Below, piece by piece: positions 24,332 to 33,889 of a DNA stretch of 64,000 nt. How positions within the stretch are numbered: the stretch's first letter is position 1; the number at the start of each line of letters is the position of its first letter. Both the position numbers and the translations under genes were made by a program. The notes under the pieces are model-generated. The model did no database searches and was not told where the DNA came from. It saw nothing but the letters and a program-made list of their open reading frames with translations. This DNA is from Deroplatys truncata (taxonomy: Eukaryota; Arthropoda; Insecta; Mantodea; Mantidae): assembly GCA_030765065.1 (NCBI GenBank), contig CM060990.1, positions 461,302,321 to 461,366,320 on the forward strand. Reading direction: 5' to 3'.

Positions 24332-27300
24332 AGGAACACGTGCACGTGATCTCAAATAAGACCGGAGCCCCGAACAAGAAGACGACGCCGAGCACCTCGA
24401 AAGATGATAGCGCGTCTCCATCAAAGAAACCAAGAACAGATTCGGTGAGTGAACAGAGGCAGAAGGATCTTGCATGCATGACTATTGAATCGGAATTTAA
24501 AAATCGGATCTATACGAGTCAAATAGAAAACTCGGTGGGGATGATAGATCCTGAAACATTTCTAGATAAATGTCAACCGCTCGTTAGCAGTGAAATTCGG
24601 AGCAATCTCGCTTGTCATTTGTCAGGAATAAAGTTATGTGCTACATTAGTATGCAAATATGTCATCCAAACACCCGAAAATGAAAATATCGAGACATTTA
24701 ATTTCAATAGTAAAATAGATGCTATCTTACAAGGTACAAACATTAGCGAGTGGTATGAGAATAAACTTAAACATCCCATATTATTCAACATTGATACATT
24801 CGAATCGAAAAGCAGTTCGAAATCACTATACCAAATATGTTCGTTAATTCTAAATTTCTGTCACTACGATCCGTTAAATGCAGGTTGTAACATAAAAGTG
24901 CCAGATTTCATAAAACACAAGAGAGCAGTGACCAATATTAGGAATACTGATAACAAATGTTTCGGATATTGCCTACTGGCATCCAAATTTCCGGTAAAGC
25001 GTAACAGCTATAGAGTGAGTTCGTACTCCAAGTACAATATGTTTAAAGAATTTAATTTCGTAGGAATAAAGTTTCCAGTATCTTTAGATGACATACAAAA
25101 ATTTGAAAAGCAAAATGATAATATATCTATCACGGTATATGGTATAGACGAATTTTCAATTATTCCATTATATCAAACCTCGGAACGTAAAGCGCATCAT
25201 GTGAACCTTTTAAGAATTGTCGATGAAGCTAGATCACACTATTGCTTAATAAATGACCTATATCGCCTGTTGTCCTCACAATTAACTAAACGGAAGTGTA
25301 GGATGTGTATATGTGAGGCATGCATGAAATACTTTCGAATGAAAGCAACCTAGCTAAACATAAAAGGAGATGCATGAAATCGCAAGTTGTTAGTATGCCT
25401 GAAATAGAGGTAAATGACACCATTCGATTCAATTCATACTCGAAGTGCTCTCCGGTGCCATTTGTCATATATGCAGATATCGAATCAATACTTAAAAAGT
25501 GCATTCATGTCAGCCCTCCGCAGATAGCAGTTGGACGAGATCGCTACAAAGACACGAAGCAGTATCAATAGCTTTAAACCTTGTATGCAATTATGACGAT
25601 TCCTTATCGAAATTCAAAATCTTTAGAGGTCCTAATGCCATTCAAGATTTTTTCAGCGAATTAACTGTAATTGCAGACGATGTAATCGATATTTACTCGA
25701 AAAACAAAGAGTTAAATATGACCGATGCAGATAAAATAAAATTCAGAAATACTGATTTCTGTCATCTGTGTGAAGATAAATTTGAGTCCGAATCTGACAA
25801 AATATTAGACCATTGCCATGTGACCGGTAGATTCATAGGACCGGCCCACAATTCGTGTAATCTGAATAGAAAGTTACCAAATTACATACCGATTTTTTTC
25901 ATTGTCTGTCAAACTACGATTCACATTTTCTCGTGAAACATCTCGCTTACGATCGGGAACCCATATCATGTATTTCATAAACATCTGAAAACTATCTATC
26001 ATTCAGTAAGAGATATACGTCCAATGGAAAAAGTATATATTTCAGATTTCTTTATAGTTATAGATTCCTCGATGATAAATTGAGCAATTTAGCTGATATG
26101 CTAAACCCCGAGGACTTTAAAAATACAAACAGAGCATACGAAAATCCTGCACATCGGCAGCTAATGAGACGCAAAGGCGTATTTCCATACACATATCTGG
26201 ATTGCGTAGAGAAATTGAAAGAGACCGCATTACCAGATATATCACAATTTGATGATATAACAACGGAAGATTACTTGCATGCTCAAACAGTATGGCGAGA
26301 GTTAAACATCAGAAACTTAGGCGAATACAGCGATCTATATCTTAAGACTGACACATTGTTATTGACTGACATTTTTGAAACTTTCAGAAACTTATGCCTT
26401 AATTTATATAAACTAGATGCGTGCCACTTCTACACTGCTCCCGGGTTGGCCTATCAGGCGATGTTAAAGACGACTAAAACAAAATTATCGCTAATCACCG
26501 ACAAAGAAATGCTAGAGTTTTTCGAGTCAGGAATCAGGGGTGGGCTTTGCACGGTGTCGCAGCGATACTCCAAAGCCAATAACAAGTACATGAATGAATA
26601 CAACGAATCTCTACCAGCTAAATACTTAGCACTTTTCGATTGTACAAACTTATATGGATTTGCCATGGCAAGACATGCAACTCCGTGTGGCGAACTCAGA
26701 TGGTTAAATAGAGATGAAATTAATGCAATAGAATTCTTAACCGTACCGCCAGATTCGGAAACGGGTTATGTGCTCGAAGTCGATCTCGAATATCCTAAAG
26801 CCATTCACGACGAACACGACGATCTTCCACTGTGTCCAAAGAGCGAAATACCTCCAAAGGATAAATGCAATAAGCTCCTTGCAACACTATCTGATAAGTC
26901 TAAGTATGTCTTGCATTACCGTAATCTACAGCAATGTGTAGAATTAGGAATGAAGTTGAAATACATACATAGAGCAGTGGCTTACAAACAATCCTTCTGG
27001 TTAAAATCATACATTGACTTGAACGCTGCAAAACGTGCTGAGGAGAAATCTAAATTCGGTCAGAATCTATGGAAAAAAATGAATAATTGTGTTTATGGAA
27101 AATTTATGGAACATGTACGTAAGTATAACGATTTTCGTCTCGTTACCAGTTGGAAACAAGCCAAAAAGCTGATATCGCGTCAAACGTTTTTGCGTTACAT
27201 TATATTTGACGAGAACCTTGTGGGTATCGAACTGACAAAGGAAGAAATTCACATGTGTAAGCCCATATACATAGGACAGGCAATACTTGACATTTCTAAA

Positions 27301-27867
27301 TATGTGATGTACCACTTTTATTATAACATTCTGAAAAAGAACCTAAATGATTTGTCTTTAAATTACATGGATACCGATTCATTTTTGTTTGGAACTAGTA
27401 CAGATGTTTATGATTTTATCAAAACCAACATTCAGCATTTTGATACAACCAATTACCCACCCGATAACATATATTCGACACCTCTGGTAAACAGGAAAGT
27501 AATGGGCTTATTTAAAGACGAATTATCGGGTAAAATAATGACAGAATACGCTGGGCTAAGATCTAAGCTGTACTCATATCGTTTTGATGGTCAGATCGTT
27601 AAGAAGTCAAAAGGCGTTTCAAAGGCTGCAATGCGTTCAATAACTTTTGATGATTACCTATCTTGTCTCAATGACATGAATGTAGCACATTATGCCAGAC
27701 AAACAACTTTCCAAAGTCGTAAGCATAACGTTCACACAGTAGAAATGAACAAAATTGCATTGAGAGGGCTTGATACCAAACGTTATATGATTGAAAACTC
27801 GCATAAAACTATGGCCTGGGGACATTTTTCTATTCCAAGAGATCCTGCTACCTCTGAGCACAGCTGA
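24332..27867 (+). pseudogene. POLB: Polinton family B DNA polymerase, three frame breaks
   Basis: The exon opens after ttcag at 24332 and reads through four frames: 24332-25353, 25320-25571, 25499-25936 and 26041-27867. Segment 1 has a Lys/Ser-rich N-terminus with a KKPR nuclear signal and the conserved N-terminal region. Segment 2 carries exonuclease motif I (VIYADIES). Segment 3 carries an HNH-like zinc module (separate entry) and, past a further shift, exonuclease II (LSNYDSH). Segment 4 (595 codons) has exonuclease III YLKTD at residues 87-91, motif A FDCTNLYG (Asp187), motif B KKMNNCVYG (332-340) and motif C YMDTDS (Asp431, Asp433), all with catalytic acids present. Known role: protein-primed replication of the element. 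The breaks near 25340, 25530 and 25900-26040 disable this copy unless they are assembly errors. Confidence 0.92.
25758..25873 (+). other. Endonuclease VII/HNH-like zinc module inside the polymerase
   Basis: In frame 25499-25936 the residues read CHLC, then about 13 residues, then DHCHVTGRFIGPAHNSCNLN. Two Cys pairs (C-x2-C and the later C of SCN) and the D-H-C-H with a downstream His fit the beta-beta-alpha metal fold of T4 endonuclease VII. It sits between exonuclease motifs I and II. A similar insertion is, to my knowledge, usual in Polinton polymerases. Whether it cuts DNA or is only structural is unknown. Confidence 0.6.
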
Positions 27868-28500
27868 CATTGTAATGTAATTCTGCTTAATGAGAGAGAG
27901 AGACTATGTGTTTTTTACCTTATTGAAAGTATGCCATTTCATGTAATTCTGCTTAATGGGAGAGGGATTGTTATACTTTAAAGTTTATGGTGTATGATAT
28001 GTATACCATACGTTTTTCGAGTTCACATGTCCAGTACTCATTTTAGAGAGAGATTTCTTTGTAATTGAATTTTTTATACTGTGAACTTCACAAATCTTGT
28101 TTTATATTTTCTCTAAAGTTTACGGTATATGTTATGTAAACTATACTTTTTTGAGTTCACAAGTGTTGTTTATGAATGCAATCACATGTCCTCCCCATTT
28201 AATGTAATTCTGCTTAATGTGAGATTGTTGTGCATTTCTTATACTTAAAGTTTTTTTATGATGTGTGATATGTAAACCATACTTTCTTTTTCGAGTTCAC
28301 ATGTCCTCCTCAATAAGTACTCATTTTAAAGAGATTTCTTTTTTATACTTTGAAGTTCAAAAATCTTGTTTTATAAATGCAAACACATGTCCACCTGAAT
28401 AAGTACTCATTTTTACATGTTTATACTTTTTTGGGGTGATGGGGAATAAGTAGAGTTATTTTTAATAATAAATAAAACTCAATTACTTTTGGATTCTGTT
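27868..28500. repeat. Intergenic repeat array between convergent POLB and INT
   Basis: No gene. The phrase tgtaattctgcttaatg occurs at about 27880, 27942 and 28202, and tttcgagttcacatgtcc or close variants at about 28016, 28148 and 28292. Both are mixed with gatatgtaaaccatac words, giving roughly three degenerate units. It ends at an aataataaataaaa stretch (28463-28476) that would serve as polyadenylation signal region for one or both convergent genes. Confidence 0.65.
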
Positions 28501-28601
28501 GCTTTATTTCTTAAGAAATAACATTATACAACACACATCCTGAATCCTAAACACTTTTTTTACAAGTTGTTAAAAACAATGTCTTTGTTTTTTTGCATCT
28601 T

Positions 28602-29519
28602 CTACACTACAGCATTCCTTTCTATCCATTCACTTTTTGGAAAGCCTAGCCACTTGACGAGTAACCTATTCCCACGTCGACGTAGTACTTTTTCTACGAG
28701 ATATGTGTTAGGGTAACTAGTTCTTAATAATTCATGACCATAGAATCCACCTTGTATTACCTTCCCCTCACCATCTTCCAGATGATAGGTGGGTGGGACT
28801 GTGCGTCTTACCCTGACAATGCGAAAGATTTCAGTGCTCCAATTAGGTGTGTAACCTTTCTCAAGTAGTCCCTTATGCCTAGAGATCCTCACATTTTCTC
28901 CAACATTGAACCTCCTGGCATTCCTCCTTTCGTACCTCATAACATCACGACGATACACCGTGAGGAGGAGATCGTTGTTCCTGACGTCGCGAGGCTTCAT
29001 CTGAATCGTCGAATGGTAAGTATTATTGTAGACGTTAATGATTCTTGGCAAGAGATCCAGCCATTTATATGAACCTTTAGTCAAAAATTCCTTATGCATC
29101 ATAGTTTTAAGCGTTCTTATTAAACGCTCGACAGCAGCAGCCTTAATGACACTGAATGTACTATAGTGATTAATTCCATACCTGGTCATTAATTGCTTGA
29201 AATGCTTATTGTAAAATTCCTTGCCGTTATCGGATTGAATATTCTTAGGTGTTGTATCCAGATCCTCCAGTATATCTCGCATTGCTTTTGTAACATTCAC
29301 TCCGGTCTTGTCCTTCACAGGTCTTGCGTAAGCCATTTTTGAGTAAAAATTAACAGCAATAAGAATGTACTTATAGTTTCTGTTTTGTTTTGCGTATGGT
29401 ATCATTTCAATAAGGTCTATTTGTAATAATTCATTAAGACCGTTACTAATTATTTTCCTACGTAGAAATTTCCTTCTGGCGGGGGAATGTAATTCACTAA
29501 CGATGTTTCGTCTAATCAT
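28602..29519 (-). CDS. INT: Polinton integrase (DDE) with C-terminal chromodomain, intact
   Basis: A 305-codon open frame without breaks. The retroviral-type core has Asp35 (LLQIDLIEM), Asp97 (IQSDNGKEF) and Glu131 (AAAVERLIRTLK); the 33-residue gap between the last two is what I recall for Polinton integrases. An SH3-like C-terminal domain follows (about 203-262), then a chromodomain (272-302: YLVEKVLRRRG, VKWLGF, EWI). Known role: insertion of the linear DNA into the host chromosome, the chromodomain probably steering it to histone marks. The ATG overlaps the TGA of the upstream gene (ATGA, 29516-29519), so both likely sit on one transcript. This is the only long core gene with no visible lesion. 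Confidence 0.95.
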   Translation of the reverse strand: MIRRNIVSELHSPARRKFLRRKIISNGLNELLQIDLIEMIPYAKQNRNYKYILIAVNFYSKMAYARPVKDKTGVNVTKAMRDILEDLDTTPKNIQSDNGKEFYNKHFKQLMTRYGINHYSTFSVIKAAAVERLIRTLKTMMHKEFLTKGSYKWLDLLPRIINVYNNTYHSTIQMKPRDVRNNDLLLTVYRRDVMRYERRNARRFNVGENVRISRHKGLLEKGYTPNWSTEIFRIVRVRRTVPPTYHLEDGEGKVIQGGFYGHELLRTSYPNTYLVEKVLRRRGNRLLVKWLGFPKSEWIERNAVV

Positions 29520-30271
29520 GCTATTATTTTCGAGTTTTTCAATTCTGTGATCTCTTGAATTTCCGTTGTATGATTCAAATTGCCAGCCTCCCTCGATGCA
29601 ATGAGCAATCTGAGTCTGCTAATCAGACTATTAGGATCGGACCAGTATACGTAGTCCAACTTCCTACCCGGAACGTGCTGCTTCCATTCGAGACCGGAAC
29701 CGGTCGTAGTGTCGATTAGCCTGCGTATGATATTCTTATATTTATACCCCTTGTTCGATCTCAGACGACCGCTCCTGCTGTAGCCCTGTCTGTGAACTAG
29801 AGTTTGATTCAAAATCTGAGAATAAATATCCAGATCGTCTTCCGTATACGATGAGGTCTGAGGTACTCGCTTGAATAATAGTTCGTACAGCCCGGGGCTA
29901 GCCACATAAGTCTCATCTCCTATCTGAACACTGTTATCTGCAAATGTAATTAATTTATTTCCTATCTTATAATCCCGTCTTCATACCGTACTCCAAAGGT
30001 GACGTCCAGATCGCTGCCGCTAGCTGTTCGAACCTTCTTAAGATAATTCACGAGGGTATCGGCTTCTTCTTCTTCTTCGGGATGAGAGAGGGGTTTTGCT
30101 TTTTTCTTGATTCTTTAGTATATCCTTCAGAGGAACGGTGACGGGCTGAAGAACCTCGGACATCACACGTTGGGTTTCGATCCTAAGACCCCTCAGGGAA
30201 CGTAACTTTTCCCTTATCGCTTTACTGTGTCGAGCGATGGACTGCTTGAGTCTGATGCCTTCTACATCCAT
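29516..30271 (-). pseudogene. DUF8207-like Polinton protein of unknown role, frameshifted
   Basis: It starts MDVEGIRLKQSIARHSKAI at 30271 with a coiled, basic N-terminal half (KRHSKAIREKLRSLRG-type), then loses frame near 30060. The middle (a VRTASGSDLDVTFGVR-type stretch) lies in another frame with a stop near 29977, and the C-terminal half is open from 29905 (PGLYELLF, YTEDDLDIY, RSNKGYKYKNII). The order N-coil, DxxFGVR, GNKLI, TPGLYELL, YTxxDLxxY, NKGYKWK is what I recall from insect proteins annotated DUF8207. The function is not known to me. Its position beside the integrase and the ATGA overlap suggest shared expression. Confidence 0.75.
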
Positions 30272-30378
30272 CGTAAAATGAATGCAGATTTAAGCTGCTG
30301 CCATCAATATATAGGAGATTTTTAATTCGATACTTAGAATATGTCCATCTTTAGCACGATTAACTGGAGCTGTGAAGG
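30272..30378 (-). promoter_or_regulatory. Short intergenic region with TATA-like box for the DUF8207-like gene
   Basis: About 107 bases. On the minus strand a ctatatattg box lies near 30305-30314, about 35 bases before the ATG at 30271. An alternative frame continues the upstream structural gene part of the way into this stretch, so promoter and coding end may overlap. Confidence 0.4.
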
Positions 30379-31274
30379 TCATCTCGTATTGGGATACGAT
30401 GATGAAATCATATGGCAGCCAAATACCTCTCCGCTAACCGGGGACCTGTAGTATTCGAGTCCCGAAGTTAGCATGTATCTCTGTGAGTTACCTCTGTACG
30501 GTTTTGTTTGCAATGTAATGATGAGCTGTCCACTCATTTTCCCTAAAATAGTATTTATTAGATTCACTCGCGAATTAAGATTAGCAATACTATTCATAAT
30601 TGAGGCTACCACGGTATCAAGATTTTTTTCTACTGCTGCAATAATTTCTTGAGGAATAGAAGCTAGAGTTCGGTTTAAAACTGTCTGTGTTTCGGCATTT
30701 TTCTTTACAACTAAATGTCTAACATATTTTTTAGTTGCGGCATCGTTATCGTCCACGGGATGGCTATCTCCCTTATCCGTTTCTTTCGAAAGGAAACGCT
30801 ACCGTTCGAATCGGGAAGCGGTGTGTGTGCATTTATGTAATCCAAAATATATTTTTTATTCGGAACATCATGATCGTGAACTGGAGGCAATAGTACCTTC
30901 ATTCTTATCGTATCCAGAATGACATTATTTTCTGCATCGCGTTTGAAAGCATATTTACTCAGGTATTCCATTAGGCTCTGATGTTGACCTTCGAGTGATG
31001 TTTGCACGTGCTGCCTAAGCATGGCTTCAAATTCGCCCATACGCTGATATGAAGTCTTTTCGGTGAACGTCTGCATTCGATGCTCGACGATAGTCGTAAG
31101 CGTATCAACATAGTGTTTAGTCGTTGCATCATATTCTTCTTCATGATCATGAATGTTGCATAATCGCTTTTTCTTGAATTGATAGTTTCCCGTGTCATCT
31201 CGATTTATAATATAACGGTTAAGCACACCCCTGGATGGGATGATCCTGCGCGATCCGAATCTGTCGATACTCAT
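30379..31274 (-). pseudogene. Structural protein with phage-tail-fibre-like repeats, one frameshift
   Basis: The first frame, 31274-30740, starts MSIDRFGSRRII. The second, about 30760-30379, carries the rest. Three copies of an acid-Ala-x-x-Lys-x-Tyr-Val motif stand in it: YDATTKHYV (48-56), HDVPNKKYI (135-143) and NDAATKKYV just after the frame change. Copies 1 and 3 are preceded by F-x-KKR and a hydrophobic turn, so the unit is about 22-25 residues. The same layout recurs in phage tail fibres and appendages. A long helical stretch (57-110) and a beta-rich C-terminal end follow the usual shaft-and-head plan. I infer a virion attachment or fibre protein; no functional evidence is in the sequence. 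A gap of 21 bases separates it from the ATPase. Confidence 0.6.
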
Positions 31275-31295
31275 AGCTGTAATGAGCGATACTCT

Positions 31296-31999
31296 CTATT
31301 TATTCACTGTGATAAATACATCGAAACCGTTTCTGTATCGTCCTTCATTCACCGGAAATTCAGGTACCATGACAACAAAGGGTCTCGAGTTCGATCTGTC
31401 ATTAGTCTCCCATACTTGCTTACACAACTCTCTGAATTCCGTAAAGGACATGTCAGTATTTACGTAATCGTCGTATATGTGCTTTAAGTTGAGATTATCT
31501 TGTCGGAATAGCACGATCATATTTGCATTGTCTCTAATTAGATGTTTGGGTACCTTTGCATAAGACTGTGCTAGATATACAGCATCGACGTTACGGTGTC
31601 TGCCCATGCTGTAATACGAAGCTATTTTACCCTGTTTCTCGTTGATGACGTCATCGAATACGAATATGGAATTTTTCTGGCTTCTGAGGTATCCAGTACT
31701 TTTTCACCGTCCTCGAACGTGTACACTCCTATATCGGGTATGGTTTTCAGCACTTTGAGCAGGTACTGATATTTCGGTTGATGCAGTGATTTCGAGTAAA
31801 TGCAAAGATTCTCGAACCTTAGCCCGTTCTCGTGGATTAGCAGGTTGAGTAAGATATTCGTCTTCCCCGCATTCGAGCTACCCAGAATGAGCGCTCTGAC
31901 GTTGCTCGGGAAGAGAGAGCCGTGCCTTCCCTCGCGAATGTTATTGTCGAAGTCTAAAACTTGTATGGGTAACGAGCACTTTTGCTTCACTACTTCCAT
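31296..31999 (-). pseudogene. ATP: A32/FtsK-type genome packaging ATPase, one frameshift
   Basis: Frame 31999-31622 carries the Walker A loop GSSNAGKT (residues 40-47) after an LFPSNVRALIL strand. The frame breaks at about 31665-31690, next to an A5 run on the coding strand. The second frame holds Walker B SIFVFDDVI near 31655, then SYAKVPKHLIRDNAN and LFRQDN, the sensor/arginine region. Known role: ATP-driven DNA packaging into the capsid, as for the vaccinia A32 and Polinton ATPases. The total of about 234 codons fits the family. It diverges from the phospholipase-like gene across 54 bases. Confidence 0.9.
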
Positions 32000-32053
32000 C
32001 GTGCGACTAAGATTACAAGTTATATCTTTCGCTTTTTATTTTCATAGTATATC
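32000..32053. promoter_or_regulatory. Divergent promoter between ATP and the PLA2-like gene
   Basis: Only 54 bases separate the two start codons (ATPase ATG at 31999, minus; PLA2-like ATG at 32054, plus). The gap is AT-rich with tatatc and gtatat elements. It must hold the start signals for at least one of the two virion gene blocks; any bidirectional regulation is inferred. Confidence 0.45.
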
Positions 32054-32726
32054 ATGCGCTCTGAACGCGCTCGGAAGGGTTCCGGAGCACTTAATTCTTT
32101 GATTAATTCCCTACCGTTTGAGGCTGATTTGCCCGGGTACAGGTACTGCGGTCCCAGAACTAAGCTACATAAGCGACTGCAGCGAGGGGATCCTCCTATA
32201 AACGAATTGGACGCTGCGTATCGAGAACACGATATCGCCTACGCCACACATCAGGATACTGTTCCGAGGCATTTGGCTGATAAGGTTCTTGTGGAAAAAG
32301 CCTGGAATCGGCTGCAGTCTGCCGACGCTACTTTTGACGAGAAGCTTGCCGCTAGACTTGTGACCGCAACCATGAAGGGAAAGCTGGCCATGGGTGCTGG
32401 ATTGCGCAAACGTCGGAAGAGAATACTACCGCCACCCGCTAGAGGTGGGATCTTACCTTTGCTACCGCTTTTGGCAGCATTGGGTGCTGCAGGTAGTTTG
32501 GCAGGGGGAGCCGCACAGATCGCTACCTCGGTGAATAAGAAACGTGCTGCGGAGAAGCAAATTGAACGAGCTGGTTCGTCACAATCAGCACATGGAAGCA
32601 TTAGCCACGAGCAAGGGCAGAGGTCTTAAGAAGGGAGGTGGACGACGCAGGAAGGGAAGGGGCTTGTATCTACGTCCAAAGAACTGTACTTATCCCGGAA
32701 AAAGCCTTAAGCGGTGCGGAGATTGA
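32054..32726 (+). pseudogene. Minor virion protein: phospholipase A2-like plus membrane-active segment, frameshifted
   Basis: The frame starting at 32054 (ATG) runs 191 codons. Residues 26-64 look like a parvovirus-type secreted PLA2 core: LPGYRYCGP with a Ca-loop Tyr31/Gly33, Asp53, and the catalytic pair His59-Asp60 (REHDIAY). The usual second Gly of the loop is Arg35, which may weaken calcium binding. Then come a basic stretch RKRRKR (118-123) and a Gly/Ala/Leu-rich hydrophobic segment (131-160), like adenovirus pX/pVI-type membrane-active peptides. Near 32555 the frame changes, and the more family-like C-terminus (RHNQHMEAL, a GRG-rich tail, GLYLRPK) lies in the frame ending at 32726. Role in endosome escape is inferred from these relatives. 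Confidence 0.75.
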
Positions 32727-33036
32727 AACTTATGCTGAACGTCTACGCATTCCTAATTTTATAGGCGTATACATGCTAGATAAACTGCCTCTAAGACCTA
32801 GACGTGCAGAGAGGATCGTCGTCAATTTGGACAACTCGCAGAATCCCGGTACCCATTGGGTTGCTGTACGCAAGGATGGAAATTTAGCCTTTTATTTTGA
32901 CAGTTTCGGCAATCTGAAACCCCCAAGAGATATAGAATCCTATCTCAACGGTGTTAAGATCATGTATAACAGACACAGGTATCAGAATTTCGATTCTGTC
33001 ATTTGTGGTCATCTGTGTTTGCAGTTTCTGTTATAA
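32638..33036 (+). CDS. PRO: Adenain-type cysteine protease
   Basis: Open frame of 132 codons, of which the family part begins at about residue 23 (ALSGAEIETYAERL). Catalytic set: His73 in GTHWVAV, Asp88 in YFDSFG, Gln116, and Cys123 in VICGHLCLQFL, with the Gln-to-Cys spacing of seven residues seen in adenovirus protease. Known role: maturation of virion proteins in the particle. No ATG opens the frame (it starts at a GTG after a stop), and the frame overlaps the end of the PLA2-like gene. The true start is either a lost codon, an exon junction or upstream of a frameshift. Otherwise undamaged. Confidence 0.9.
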   Translation: MDDAGREGACIYVQRTVLIPEKALSGAEIETYAERLRIPNFIGVYMLDKLPLRPRRAERIVVNLDNSQNPGTHWVAVRKDGNLAFYFDSFGNLKPPRDIESYLNGVKIMYNRHRYQNFDSVICGHLCLQFLL

Positions 33037-33068
33037 AACACTTTCGACAGGATGTTCGAATGGTCAAA

Positions 33069-33769
33069 ATGAGTTACACTATCACTGTGAGCGGATCTGA
33101 TTCTAGTTTCTCTACCCATTTGAATCCGCCACTCCATCTGGATCCAGATGGAGTTTACGAGATTGCTCTACTGAATTTGGAGACATTTTACTCGATACCA
33201 AATGTTGATCCTAGCAATAACATTTTCCATTACGTGCGGGATGGAAAACTTGAAACCGTCGAAATTCCACCTGGAACTTATGAAATAGAAGATATAAACA
33301 CCTTCCTCAAGGATAGACTCAAAGCCGGCGATGACTTTTTTCTCCGTCCCAATAACACTATGAAGGCTGAGGTTCGGGTCCCCTACGTTATCGATTTCGC
33401 TCGAGAGAGATCGGTGGGCTCTCTTCTCGGTTTCACCGGCAAGCGCACGATGGAGCCGGGTGTACTGACCGAGTCTGACGAACTGGTGAACATTTTAAGG
33501 TCAGCATCATACGCGTCGAGTGCAGCCTTGCCACTGGATCCTTCATCAACGGTAAAAGCGGGCATTCTCTCTACGATTCCCCGTCGGTTCCTCCGGGGTA
33601 CCACATCTCGCAGGAACCGCCCAGTCCTATATACCTACCCATCATCGGCACGAATCTCATTGATCATCTCAACATTCGTGTGGTAGACCAGAACGGGGAT
33701 ACGCTCGACTTCAGAAACGAAACTATAACAGTGAGACTGCACATAAGACGGAATGGGAATAAATTTTAA
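33069..33769 (+). pseudogene. Penton-like minor capsid protein, one frameshift
   Basis: The ATG at 33069 (MSYTITVSG) opens a frame with LDPDGVYEIALLNLETFYSIPNV and ENINTFL-like patterns, matching the penton-like single jelly-roll protein of Polintons. The frame breaks near 33500, by about one base after a tttaag run. The rest, in the other frame, ends GTNLIDHLNIRVVDQ and ITVRLHIRR before TAA at 33767-33769. Known role: five-fold vertex protein of the capsid. It follows the protease by 32 bases. Confidence 0.85.
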
Positions 33770-33795
33770 AAGGCATTACTATAATAAAAAGCTTC

Positions 33796-33889
33796 TCTCG
33801 AGATTGATAGCTACTCAGTCTTCGACACCCAAACGCTAACACCATCCAACCGAGAGTTCCTCGAGCGTCTGGGTTTCAAGGTTCTGTAA
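33796..33889 (+). CDS. Micro-ORF overlapping the major capsid start (TAATG)
   Basis: After stops at about 33780-33786 a short open frame runs 30 codons and ends SNREFLERLGFKVL-TAA at 33887-33889. The stop shares its last A with the ATG of the capsid gene (33889). There is no ATG at its head. The peptide is well composed (SYSVFDTQTLTPSN) and looks coding rather than random. It could be a small conserved virion peptide read by reinitiation, or an exon of the penton transcript. Function unknown. Confidence 0.45.

Noticed and set aside
24340-24479. The minus-strand open frame over the start of the polymerase (24288-24479)
   Set aside because: Shadow of the polymerase exon with no family signal; the plus frame carries the conserved domain.
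31179-31487. Plus-strand frames over the fibre and ATPase genes
   Set aside because: Antisense shadows of clear minus-strand genes.
32251-32601. Minus-strand Ala/Ser-rich frame over the PLA2-like gene
   Set aside because: Antisense shadow; the plus frame has the conserved PLA2 motifs.
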